DNA of 64,000 nt from contig CM039180.1 of NCBI GenBank assembly GCA_008360975.2, forward strand, positions 11,747,122-11,811,121. Direction: 5' to 3'. This document shows positions 1 through 13,400 of the stretch, one piece after another (position 1 is the stretch's first letter; the number at the start of each line of letters is the position of its first letter). The translations under genes and the position numbers were made by a program. The stretch comes from Lichenostomus cassidix (Eukaryota > Chordata > Aves > Passeriformes > Meliphagidae). The notes under the pieces were generated by a model that saw only the letters and a program-made list of their open reading frames with translations, had not been told where the DNA came from and searched no databases.

Positions 1-2479
1 CTCTGGATAAATCACTAAAGAGAGCTGTCACAAACTTCAAGGAAATAGATGATCAAAGTCTTACACTGAGATTTCACACACACTGCCTACAGTTCAAAAC
101 CTTTTGCCCAGGAATTGCAATGTATAATTTTCTTTTGGAACTCACAGTGGAAATATTTTATGTCATTCAGAAGCTTCCTATACTGGTAAAATACTGGCAA
201 ATTCACTGCAAAGACTCCTCCAGAAGTAATCTCATGGTTTCCCTTAAAAGGAATTGAGGCATTCCTTTTGCCCTTATCATAAAGCAGCATGGGAATCACT
301 GAGCATCAGTGGATAAAAAGAGAAATACTTCAGATTGAAACGATACACTCAAGTGACTCAGATTAAATAAAACATTCCAACAGAGGCAATGAGACAAATG
401 TCTCTGAAGAAATATATGACTTTTTAGAATGCTGTGATGACAAAAAATATCTTTCCAAGCTGCCAAACAGCAAAGAGATTATAAACAGCAAAGTCTTTTC
501 ACTTACTGTTTCTAAACCATTAATGTTTCAAGTAACAGCATTCTTCTTATAGCAGCTGATTCCTCTATGACTTCTAAAAGTGCAGTCAACCACAGCAACA
601 CAACTCTGTCGCTTTTACAGTATGAAATGCAAGACACTGGGGAGTACTAGCACTGCCAGATTTTGGAGAAAGTGTTTATCGACACAAGCTTCTACTCATG
701 GATAAGGGCAAAACAAGAACTTGCAGTACTGCAACATGCTTGGTACTGTCAAGGGACAAAATTCAACGAGAAATATTTTTGAAGAGATAGTGAACTTGGT
801 TGTTTGTCTTTTAACCAATTCTCTTTTTCTGACTTCCAAACAGAACATCAAACTTGACAAAATTCCATATGATTCAGACTTTCCAAGACAGCTACAGTTT
901 ACTTCAGCTCATGAAGAACCTTCTCAAATAACTGATTAAATATTTTACTGATACAGATCTGACTGATACCTTATCAGATGACCAAGACTAATGATCTCAC
1001 ATATATTTAAAAGCTTCCAAACACAACACCAAGTGTAATATTTTCACAGCAGTACTAACAAAGCCAATGATGGTGAGAAGCACAGCTATTGACTTGAAAT
1101 ACATGACAATATGATCAAGAATTTCAGTGGGAAGGGCTTCCAAGACTCTGTTCCAATTTAATTGTTTGGTAACTTGAAAGTACTGCTAAGTGGGGGGGTG
1201 GGGAATACTTCTGATTATCAAATTTAGCATTTGAATTATTTTCTTATCCAAAAAGTCACTGCTGAGCAGCAATTCTTTGCCCTGAAATTTGGCTACAGTA
1301 GGGGACTGTTCAAAGTATTGGTATCTGAGCAGAGCTTTTCTTATTTAATTTCATTTATATACTTAGTATTAAGCACATATGTAGTTCTACACATTCACAA
1401 TATGTATAACTATGGTAAGAATATACATTTACTACACTAAAGCCCATCATGTATGCATTTTCTACGTGACTTCGAATCTGTCAAATTCTAATGGAAATTC
1501 TAACCCTATTATAAGTCTGTTTCCAAACACTGCATGCCTTGCTGTTGACTTTTTACAGTATTGTTTCCAGCAGGGCAAAGCTGGCAAGTTCACAGGAACA
1601 CACGTTTGGGATTGTGTCTGAGCTACTTCCCCATGAATAGTGCCACTAGCTGCCAATCAGATTAACTTTTTACTGGGATGTTACTGGCAAGCCCTGCTTA
1701 CAAAGCCTCTGGAACTCAACCCATTTCAAACACTGCTAGAAATGAGAACAGCAATTGGAAAACAGAACCATGAAACCAACCCCACAGAGCACTCCAACTC
1801 TTCAGAGTATTATCTAAGGAGAATACATGACATACTTCCTCTTCAGCCCAGTAGCATCTCCTACTTAAATAACAGTAATATATCCAAAGTAGGAACATGA
1901 ATTTTATTTGGAATTGTTTCCACTGGACATAATCAAAACCATTCACATGTTGAAGATTTCATAGCTGCTGTAGCGTCTGCACGCAGAGTAACACCCGTGA
2001 AGGAACCTTAGAATATTACATTGTATTTAATAAAGTTACTTGAAAACTTCCTGCCTCAGAATTAACTTTTTAACCAAGATACATCCGAGAATGCTTGTTT
2101 GGTTTTTAAAAGAAAACAAACTAGAAAATTTCTGGGGCAAATCAGACATTAAATACAACAGAGGCTACATAACACTCTTGGAGGTAAAAAGGGAGCCTTG
2201 CCAGAATAGCAAAAACACTGACTTAAGTGAGCTTCAAAGTTTTGAGAATCAGGTTAAAACTATGAGAAAATATTAAACTGTCTCTATGAGGTTTCCCTTA
2301 TAAATCCAAAACAGAAGCTAAGCCTATACCAGTTCAGGCAACTTGAAGGCAACTTTATCAAATGTACAGTAGCAAATTTAAGTACCCAATTTTTAGATAC
2401 AGAAACTCTTCACCTATGAGACTTTTTTCCCCTCAACCTTACGGCAGAATTATTCAAGTAACAATAGGAAAAAGCATCA

Positions 2480-2690
2480 TTTCCCAACACAAAAAGGGCT
2501 GTGCCTAGTCAGACAAAGCTTTCTTTTGCCCTGCTTGCAGCAGTGACCAAAAGGGAACTTCCAGGGAAGAATAAGGCCAGAGCAGGCACACAGGGATCCT
2601 TCCCTAGGATGTTTTCCAACAGATTGCAACTCTGGAATTTCATAGTTCAGAGGCTGGTGAAATTCACAGAAGATTCCAAGACGGTGAGAC
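2480..2690 (-). mobile_element. possible eroded CR1-like 3' end
   Basis: A locally GC-richer block inside intron 11. On the minus strand the segment reading GGTCACTGCTGCAAGCAGG followed by TTTGTCTGACTAGGCACAG resembles the 3' end of old amniote CR1 copies (a variant of CACTG..GACAGG ... TTTGGTCTGACCCAG). The match is weak and heavily mutated. Overlapping open frames of 71 codons (minus) and 132 codons (plus) here look fortuitous. Confidence 0.3.
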
Positions 2691-3549
2691 ATTCACTTCA
2701 AAGATACAGGCTTTCAGCTGCAAGGAGGTCTGCTGCTTCATGTTGTGTTTTTTATAAAAATGTCACTTTTTTATTGTCTTTCAGGTCTCACTGGTATCCC
2801 TTGGAAAAAATTAATAGGAATCAGCTTTCCATTGTTACTGTGCCTCTATTGTATCTAGCCTCAGCCATTTCTTCCCACCTCAGTCTGGCTGTTCTTTAGC
2901 TGGAGCCTTCCAACACGTTTGATCCTTGTCCAGTTGTTTAATGTTGAAATTCTGTAACATGTTTTTGAGATAAGCAGACTCGACATGCAGTCAGTAGTCA
3001 AGCTGCAAGGCACCCACACAAGGACATTACATTTTCTGCCCTCACTAGTTTCCAAGTAACTGCTAAAATTCAATTTCCTTTACAACTTGTTGATCATAAA
3101 ACAAAATCATATCCAAGTAGAAGTCTAAACTCACACCATCACTGTCTTTTCAGAGGTGGCATTTATCAGTCTCCCCAGTATACATTATCCATCCATTTTC
3201 TATTTGGTCTTGTTTTATTAGTCAGCAAATCTTTTAAGCTGTACTAAAGACAGCACTTGTCTTTGTTACAGACATAGTATCAGCATATTGTGCCACAGCC
3301 TTACTCATGCTCTGGAATAGGTAAGTAATTTAGTATATATATAGTAAAAGGAACAAGTAAATAAGAGACCTTTTTTTTTTTCTATATACGAGCATAGACA
3401 CCGGTCAGATTTAAGTCAAATAACCAGAAGATACAGTAGACTGATCTACCTATTGTTTTATGATCAAAACTAAAGTAACTAAAAATCACTTATGTATAAA
3501 GTTAATCAATCTGCATATTCCAAACCCTGTCATGCTCATTCCTCAGGGG

Positions 3550-3566
3550 AAAAAAAAAAAAAAAAA
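3550..3566 (+). repeat. poly(A) run
   Basis: Seventeen consecutive A on the plus strand, within intron 11. No adjacent retroposon body is recognised. Confidence 0.9.
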
Positions 3567-4375
3567 TCATAGACCAGCTTAATCAAGCCTGTAACAAATA
3601 AAAGCAGTCTGCTCTATCCACATTGCATTTAGTCAACAGGCTTCTTGTCATGACTAAAGACCTTGTAAGTACTGCATGAACTGATAGAAATTCTTAGTAG
3701 TTAGCAGAAGGGTGTATGCCTTTCATCCAAGAATTGAAACCATTCTAAACTTCCTAGAAAGCACAGAACAGGACAGCTAAATCCCTAAAATAAATGGGAT
3801 GCTTATTAATAAAAACATTTAAAATTGCTTCCAGATATTTCAGAGTCCTGAAGATACCACTCATACTCCCTCTAGAGAGCTATGGAATCTACACCAATTA
3901 GGTACTGAAAGGACAGACAAAAATCACTGAATAAACAAAACACAATCCAGGAATAAAGGGTGGTACACAGTTCTGGACTGTGGGAGAGAGGGAATATATT
4001 AATGCAAAAAGCCACTTTTCACATAGTGCCCAGCAACAGCCAGGAAAATATAACTAAAGATAAAAAAGAGAAAAACCAGGGGACATGAAGTTTAAAGGGG
4101 AAGGACAGAAAGACAGAAAAATCCTCAAATACTGTGAATATCAGTGAAGAATATTTTTTCCACTTTTTTCTCCTTTGTTAAAAGGGTAGAGCATGAAGGT
4201 TCCTGAAAAAGGCATTTTCAACTTATTTTTCTTTGCCCTAATCTATTCCAATGCAAGTAGTACTTTAAAAAACATGAGAACTTAATAAGATCACACCATT
4301 GAACACTTGAAAAAGCAGACTTCACAGGAGAATTTTCATCAGAAGCTAACAGCTACATATGGAAAAGACACCTAC

Positions 4376-4474
4376 CACTCCATCTGCAATCTTCCAGTCT
4401 GCACAACTTTCATATTTTTGCAGTTGCTTTTCAAACAGTTGTGCTATGGCTCGATGGACCAGTTCATACTGCTC
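4376..4474 (-). CDS. PTPN12: PTPN12 exon 11 (residues 281-313), end of catalytic domain
   Basis: 33 codons, [20 protein letters not shown] then [13 protein letters not shown]. This closes the phosphatase domain and starts the linker. The residues around ESCADW are not those I recall in mammals, but KIADGV is. The acceptor is cttgctatag and the donor GTG|gtaggt. The next exon, expected to carry the first SH3-binding PPPKPPR motif, is not found between here and position 1. Confidence 0.95.
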
Positions 4475-7400
4475 CTATAGCAAGTTACCAGATAAAAATT
4501 AGTGCACAAGACCTTTACAAAGAATACTGATACATTATCATATTCATTTTAAAACAAACTATACCTTTGTCTGCACTGCAGAATGTCTCTGTGTCCTCAT
4601 TTCCTGTATTAAATTAAATACATTGAATTCTTCAGGTATTTTCTGAAATATAGAAGCAAGTCAATTACAATGACATGACTGTCAGAACAACACAAAAGCT
4701 GTTACACATAAAAAAATAAGTCTCTTTCGTTGCTAAAGCTAATCTGTTTCCTCCACACAGCAACTATTTAATTTTTTTTCAAAGCAACTTAAAATTGACA
4801 TTTGATTTAGACCAGATGAGAGCATTTCAAGCATTTTCAAAATGAGACATCCAATGTCATTAATGTGACACTGCAACATTAATGATGCTCCATAACCCAA
4901 AAATCCCATAATGAAGTTATCCTTTTATATTTGAAATATCAGGCTTAAGGAGCTGCAAAATAAATCAGAGAGACTGAGACAGTTGAATTCAAAAATCAGT
5001 GTATATTTAAATATATATTTTTAAAAATTAGAATTTTACAGTGATCTTTCTAAACAAAAAATTGCTCTCAAAGGAAAGGAAGTTCATACTAAAACATGAA
5101 TGCAATGAAACTAAACATCCAACCTGTCAAGAGAGTTCCAGACTATCTTAAACATTTCACTATTTTAGAACACTTGGAAGCTCAATCAATCACTGTTACG
5201 AAATTACAGAATGTCATAAAACTTCTTGTAAGATTCCTTACCCCAGCTTTAAGCAAATTCCATGTATAATCTATGGCACAGATGGCTCCCGTTCTTCCAC
5301 ACCCTGCACTATGAACATAAACAGCTACGTGTTAGATATTATTTAAATTTGTTTAAAAAAAGCACTAGAAGCTTTGTATTTCAAGAGTCCACATTAAAAA
5401 AAATTAGCCAAATCTCTCATCTATCATTTTAATTTCACTCAGCCTGATTTTATAATGTCTTAAAAGAAAAAACAATTCAGCAGTGCAAAATGCAGCATTG
5501 AATTTTTTAATGCAAGTTTTCACAGCCATTTGTAACTGCAGTCATGAAAGATGCTTCAATGCTGATGATTTTATTGCCTCTTTCTTTTGTCACACTATTC
5601 CTGGCTACTACTGCTTCATTAGTGTGACCTTCTCCAAGTTTAATGGTGAATGATGTAAAATGGCAGAACAGAACACATTTGAAGACTTGCCACATTTTTC
5701 TGATTTAGTATCACATCTGTATTTTCTCCTTTTATCTAAGAAACATAAATCTGAAAGTTACAACGACAGCAAATTATCTTACTTATTTTTCCTAACAGTA
5801 TGAATTCCTCTATTTTATGTATGCAGAGTCATAATTCATGCATATTTATTACATTATATTTACACTGTTGTAAAGAATTGACATTTACAATTATACTGAC
5901 ATTGAAGAGAAACAGGACAAAGTGAAATAGATTTCAGGGCAAAGTCAGTTTTTTATGGTTTTAGACTTCACTTAAGAGTGACAACTCATAAAAATTATGC
6001 AGCACTTGAAGAGTTAGTAACTGAGCTCTAAAGAGTCAATAAGCCCCAACAATTCAACATATCCTGGCTTACAAATCTGAATTTAATTTTTCCTGACATA
6101 ATACATGAACTTTTGTTGCTTTAAAAAGCATTAAAAATCAAAGGCAACATTTCTAGATAAATTGCCAGAAACTGTCAATTCACCAAAATATTTTCATGGC
6201 AGCTCAATCTCGACAGTCCTTCTGTTAGCCACATTTCAGGGCAAGGATGAAACTGTTGTTCAGAAGTAAAGGCTTCCCAACTACAGTCTGCTCATTAAAG
6301 ATCTTTTTTGTCATATTAGAAGACAGACAGACAGAGTTCTTAGTAATGCATGTGCTACTTAGTCTCTCCTATAGAGAATGGAGCCTTTACTCCCAAGCTG
6401 ATTTGCAATGATCTTCAAAGTCTGTTTTGTCCTCATGAGGATTTACATCTTAAGAACAACCAAATGGGTTCCCTTTCAAAGGCTCATTCTTTTCTGATTG
6501 ATATTGTCTTAAACTGAAGTAGAAGCAAAATCTCACTGTGGCACCAGTTTCAAGAAAATGAAGCCCTTTGTACAATTTTAAATTAAGTTTAGACTCGAGA
6601 ATTTTTTTCAAACTAAAATAAATAAATTCTAATTTAGAACCAAAACTAGTGCATCCCATAACAAAAGTCTAGACTCCAAAAAAATTAAAATGTTTAAAAA
6701 TTAAAAGATAAATATATTTGATACCTGCAGTGTATACAAATAGGAACATCTTCATGCTCCTGGTACTCTCTCATCAAGCTGATCATGTCCAGAATAGAAT
6801 CAAAAGACGAAGGGACATCGTGGTCAGGCCAGTTAACATAATGAAATTGATAGACACTACGAGTCTCCTGAGGGAGAAACAGGGAGAAAGGTGTTAATGA
6901 CACATATTTGAGTTTGTACCAAATAAGTAGTTCTATGAACATTCCTTTTGACAAGCAAAGTAATTTACTCTATTAAAAAACCCTACAGTTTATACCACTG
7001 CAAAAAATAGAGAAATTCTGAAGCAGTATCTGAAGTGCTGCTAATGCATAAGCAAATGCCCTATGGGAGAGTTCAGAAGCCCCTCTCTATATATGGGTTA
7101 AAGGACCCACCATGCTGCACCATACAAAAAGATTCTATGTCCTTATAGCTATTACTTGGAAAGGGAGAAAGAATCTTTCATTTGGTCTTTCGCTTTCTTT
7201 TTCTATTTGTACTTCAGTAACTTACATTAGGGGGAAAAAAGGGGCAAAGGTGTTGTTTTGTCAGATTACAAAAGCGTGTGCACACGTACACAGAGGGAAA
7301 TCAAGAAAACAGAAATAATTAAAACCATATCTAAATATAGATCACACTTGCAGCAACAACAGGTATACTTTTATTCTCGTAACAGGAGCTACAACAGTAC

Positions 7401-10400
7401 TAAAGACAAGGTCAGAAGCGGGCTTTAGGACAGCTTGGTTACTCAGCTACCTGAATCCCTGAAAATCCTCTCTCTCATCATTATCCAAGCATCTGCAGCT
7501 ACCAGCAGAACCAGTAGGTAGTTCGGCTGCACCTTTCCATGCTGGTGTCACACCGCTGGGTTCCAGCATATTCCTCCTCAAAGTAATGTACTGGAGAAGA
7601 TGAAGTTTTTGATCCACATTACAGTCTACAGGTTTCAAGACCTACACTACCTTCTCTTTAGTTATGTGAGAAGCAACATAGCAGGCCTCTTGAGCATGAA
7701 AAGTTATCTATTTGTGATGCTTGACTTTTCCCAGCTCTGTGGAAACACCATAGCTAGTTAAAATGAGAGAAAAAACAACCTAAGCACAAATTTTAAAATC
7801 TAGATGATTATGTAAAACGAAGGTCATCAGTAAGAAGGCAGAGTTACAGCTGCCTATTAAGGTCCACCAGGAAATTTCACTTAATTCCTTTTAAAAAGAT
7901 CAGTGATTTTTCACATTAGCATAACTGTCAGAAAAAAAGAAGGATTTGTTTTTATATGAAAATTTAAAAGAATCTTTACAGTCCTTTTTTTAGCCACCTA
8001 TAAACTAAAAAAAAAAAGTTCTTTCTGGAAAATAATCACATTTCAGTCAAACTGGTTTTCATTGTAGAAACTAAAATAACTTTTGCACTGTATGGTTTTT
8101 TTGGTACGATACTCCACTGCAAATGCTACAGAAGTGACAAAACATATACTTATTCTGGAAAACCTGAAAGCAAACTTAAAAGGATATGACTTATACCACA
8201 AATACACGTTCTCCTCCCCAGTGCAAGGCTACACTTAGAAAAGTAAGATGAAGAGTCTGTAATTAATTTTACAGGAACCCCTGTGCAAATTTGCTACACA
8301 AATCTGAAGAGAAACCACTATCAGATGCACAGATCTTGTTATCCCTTTCAGTTAAATTGCTCCTCATAGGAACAAACTTCTGGTTCCTTGCTAAGATCAA
8401 AAGCTACAGCAAAACTGTAGTTTTTTGTTGCTGCTCAGTTTTTAAGCAGTACATGGCATCTAACTGGGACTGAACTCCCCAAAGTCAATAGCTAAGCATC
8501 ATTTGCATCTATAGTAAGGCAAGCAAAACATCAGCTACATCAGTTTCTGTTGTAACTAGTTAATATTCAGGTATTAAAAGGAAGGCAGGTTCTACTTTGG
8601 GTGTTCTGGTATCCAGTTCTGTTTTGAAATGCACCATTTCAAAAAATGTCACAAACTCTGGTTACTACACAGACTTTGTGTTACTTAAACAGTCTCACGG
8701 TCCAGTCAGTCATGAGCATTCAGGACACACTAACAGAAACAAACTGATTAGGTTCATGCATTTCTAGCAAGATACTGCAGACAAAAATTATTCCCGAAAA
8801 TTCCCTCACAATTTCACAGTTTTCATAACTGTTGTGATACCAATTGTCGAAATGGAACAAAGCTTTGTTAAAGGCAAACATAACCACAAATGAGAGTAAC
8901 TTGTAATAAATCATTTATTAATGCAGGGTGCCAATTAAAAGGACAGGTATTCTGTAAAATAGACTGTCATGCTTCATGTTTTTGCAGAAGGACTCTACAG
9001 TTTTTAGTTACTGGTAGCTGCTTTTCAGTCAAATGGAGTCTGACATTTGACATTTCAGTGTAAGTTTATAAGAAAAGCTTAAACCATTTGGGTAAACAAG
9101 AACATAGATAAAAGGCAAAGAGTTTTACTATTCCTCCCTTCTATACTGGGATTTTAACATCACTTCCAAACTTTATAATTTACATACATAATCAGCACAT
9201 AAAAAAGTAAAGAAGTTTTCATGAGTTTCTGACATGGTATCATTTTAGAGACTTTTGAGCAACCCTTGATGGTGAGACCAGAAGTGACTGTGTACTTACA
9301 TTTTGAAATTCAAGTAATAATGTTCTAATGAAGTAATCTGTTCTCGCTTGCTCAGCTTCCTAAACGTGAGAAAACAACAATGCATTGGAAAAAAAAGAAA
9401 ATCAATATGCAAAATACAGGATATAATTAAAAATTCAAACTTGAAACTCATGTGTCTTTTTTTAATTTACTGGGTTTATGTTTATGATTTCCTCAAGAGA
9501 GGGGCAATCAAAAACTGATTAACACACCAGCAAGTTAGCTTGCTATACAAGATCAGCAAAACATGTTAACTTCACTTAAAAATGTGAGTCTTGAAATGAA
9601 TGTCTTGTCTACTCCAAAGTCATCAGTAAACCATGTAAGAATATTTCTAAGACCTCTTTTGTTTTATTTCTCCATATTTTTCATTTACAGATTGTCTTTC
9701 ACAACCGTCTCTCTATAACACTTTCACTACATAAACTTCATTCTCTTACCACTCTATCCTGTGATCTCTCCTTTGATTTTTTCCTTTTCCATTATTTTCA
9801 ATTAAGGGTGCATCTGAAAGAATCACTGATTATCTTGGTTGTGGCCAAAAAACCTAGCTTCTACCTCACAGAGTTTTCAACTCTTCCTTTGGAATATCAA
9901 AGAAAGTTTATACTGTAGATATCAAACAATATTATTGTACTTTAAATATCGGTAACATCAGAATTTGAAATGTCTTTAAAAGCTTGGCTTCACAGCTTCC
10001 CACAGAGAATTTAGGAGACTGCATACATGCTTTAATGTGTTTCTATCTCCTACTGGGAATTTACCATTTCCCATCAACAACTGCAACATTTTGAAGGTTT
10101 TTGAAGCAATGCAGCCCACATAGACCAGAGTACCTCTCAGCCAAGAAGTCAATTACAACAAACACACAAAACCCTTTCACCAACATCATGAGGAACAGGG
10201 TGAAAAGCAGCCAAATTTGAATAAATTTATGATATGAAAAGGTTACTCAGAATCTTTATAGACTAAAATTTGCAAGTATGCATTTTCCTGACAAGATGAA
10301 ATTGAAGTATACTCAGTTCTTAGACTATTTCAAAGTAATATTAATAGCAGAAAAAACAAAGCACGTTAACTCTTTTCTACCTTAAAACACTTAATGTTAA

Positions 10401-13400
10401 TTTACTTAATTTAAAAAAAACCCTATTTCAGTGTTACTTTCATTTCATTCAGAACACCCAAGTCATAACAGACAAAACGACTGCACAAGACTTATTTCTT
10501 GAGTTTGGTACAGACATTTGAGACTACATCATATAAAGCACAAGAAATAACACATAGAAAGATGTAAGAACAAGGGACACAGCTTCCCTTCTTTAAAACA
10601 ATAAAACAATCATGGAGGATTCAAAAAAACACACAGTTTAGATGTGCACATTCCTTTGAGAGTCCTTTTGTAAAATTTAGCACTGAACAATTAAAAAGCC
10701 CACTACAAACAGTTCATTGAACATTTAAGTTACAAACCCACTAAATACTTGAAAATTAATTTATAAAGCTTTATACTTACACAAGAAACACGAAATGGTC
10801 CAAAAGTTACAGCTGCTTCTCCATACAGAGGCCAGTAACGCTCACATTTTTTCTGTTAAAGTAAAGGATCCTAATTTAATTCATGAGTGGTACTGAAAGA
10901 TGATTAACAGAAGCAGAGCAGACAAAATCATAACCCTGAATGCCTTATTCTGAACTTCTTTTAAGATAGTAAAATAACTTCTCTTTTGAATAACAAAAGA
11001 AAAACAAAACCAAGACCCCAAACAACTGACATAAATACAGGCAAAAAACACTTTGTAAATTAGGACGTGAACTTCATGTCTGCCTGTACACATGCATAAG
11101 CATCATACTGAGGGAAATAATGAAAGCTTAGTTTTTGTGAAAGTTGAGAATTGACAATTCTGGATTTCCTTCTAAGGTAATAAGGATAAAGCAGAGAGAT
11201 TTTTAAAAAAAAAATTGTTTTTGCAGCTGTATCAATTGACAGGAAATTCTGAAGGACTCAGGATTTTTATAGCTGGCCTACATCCCACAAAGAGCAAGAC
11301 ACTCTTTTTCCATAGTGACATGGCCAGAAACAAACCCTTGGTACATTTCTGTATACAAACAGATATTCCACTGAGATGACACCTAAATAATCATGTAACA
11401 CCACAGATGGGGCAAACAAATGCAGTGTCATTAACTATTTCCTATGTATAGAAATGCACAGACAAGCATTCTCACTTCATCTGCCATGTAATTATTACAG
11501 TTATGGATTTGGCATATGAATCTTCACAGGTATTGTCCCATATGGGCAAAGCTCATTTATTTTTGTATTTAGGACACATACCCTTCCCATTTCAAACTCT
11601 CGACAGGCCATTACAATTATCTGAAAAGAAAAAATAGATGCTCCAAGTTAGATGTTTTTAGATCATGTAACTTAAACCTACACTTCACCACTTGCTTCTA
11701 TCAGGCAGATACTGATACACTTTAAGGGTTACCACAGAAGAGACTAATCATCAATACTATTTTCCTTCCTGCATAAACCTGCTCTTTTAATTCTAAAACA
11801 GTAACAAAGTTTCATCCTTCACAAAATCTACATCAGTAATACAGTACTTAATTAAAATACACTGTAATCCAGTACAAATACCTTATTTATTCAGTCTGAC
11901 TGCAAATTCTAAACTTATATCATAAAAACATAGAACCATTTGTCAACCGGAAGAAACATATCTACATTTGCTTAAAGTGACATAGAATGCATAAAATAAG
12001 AGCAAAAACCCACAAAAACCCAACCATGAATCAAATTTCTTAGGTGAAGTCATTTCAGGTACATTAACATTGGTAACACAATAAAAATGCCATTTAAGCT
12101 ATTTGTTACAGTAAGTAACCATGATTTAAGTGTCAAACAAAACCCCCCAAAAATTTTTCGCAAATGGTTTGTCAAATATATCCAATTTCCAAAAGTATAA
12201 AAAAGTTAATTCCTGACAATAGCTCTTTAAACAGATGTAGAATATATAAACCAATAAGTAACCCAAACTTAGTATAAAAAGAAAGGTAGGTGGTTTGGTA
12301 TTTTTTTTTGTTTCACATGCTGCTTCCATATTGATTTTGCCAGTCCACATTAAGTCAGAATTGTAAGGTCTCCTACAGCAACAGATGTAACCAAGCAAGA
12401 ACCTATTCATAAATATGGAGGACATAACCTTCATTCAATAAAATTATTTGAATTTACATTGTTAAACTGAATAAACCATTATTAATGCTATGTAACTACA
12501 AAAAGCAAGATTTGGGAAGCAAATCATCTAAATCACTGTAAATATTTTGATAATAATAGCCAGGTCAAGTGAAAAATACACAGTGACAGTGCCATGAAAT
12601 AAGATAACACTGAATTTTTCCACCGGTACTTACAGCAACGTTGTATTCCCATATCATCCTCCAGAAGTCGATGACTGTATTGGCTAACGGTCCCTGGGTA
12701 GCAACATATGCTTTTGGCCCATGTACTCCCTGGGATTGCAGAAAGGAACCATTAATGTTTTTAAAGAACATTTATCTGCACTGAATAAAAAAAAAGTTTT
12801 AGGCTACAATCATGTTAAATTGGAATATCTTTTTTTAATATACAACAGGAAGGGTGAATGTGAAACATCAGTCCTAATTACTTCAGTGGGAATTTTGCTG
12901 GTGATCTCAAGGGAGCCCAAGATTACAACAGCTACAGCACTGCCAGAGACTGTCACAGGAAGTAAGTTGCTGTATGTTTAGATTCTGCAGATTCCCTTTA
13001 AGTCTGCATTTTCTTTGTTACTCTGGCATTCAGTGATGAAAATCTGAAAATCTTTCTGCTAAAAAGCATCCTCTTGAACAAATTTTAAGTTCCTCCCTCC
13101 CTGCAATACATTTCAAAATCACAAAATTTCAAAATTTGTTTTTTATAAAATTTGAATACATTAATATTAAGCTATTCAAGCTAAACATTCACAGAGAGAG
13201 CTTTACAGGAACACTTGTTTCTGAACAATAAATACTGTGTAGAAGCAGCATCAGAATAAAGCAACAAAGACAACTCAAGATATTAATACTTTGAAACAAA
13301 ACTGTAACAGGCTTTTAGTCAAATTCTGGCTTCTCTTTAAGAATGTTAGATCTAATTCCAAAGCCACACTTCTTCCATGAGCAGTGCAAAATGTGTATTA

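Larger units (their letters stand above)
1..4375 (-). other. PTPN12 intron 11, 5' portion (continues beyond the window)
   Basis: No further PTPN12 exon is seen: I looked on the minus strand for the proline-rich KPPR-type segment and found none. The sequence is AT-rich with a run of 17 A at 3550-3566. A GC-richer patch at about 2480-2690 may be an eroded CR1 end (listed separately). Confidence 0.8.

Noticed and set aside
2501..2899. Plus-strand 132-codon open frame in intron 11
   Set aside because: No recognisable motif; it overlaps a likely decayed repeat and lies antisense in an intron.
7447..7638. Possible extra PTPN12 exon on the minus strand in intron 7
   Set aside because: A CAG|gtagct donor is present but the only acceptor-like site has a poor pyrimidine tract. 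Exons 7 and 8 join in frame without it, and the sequence has no PTPN12 similarity.
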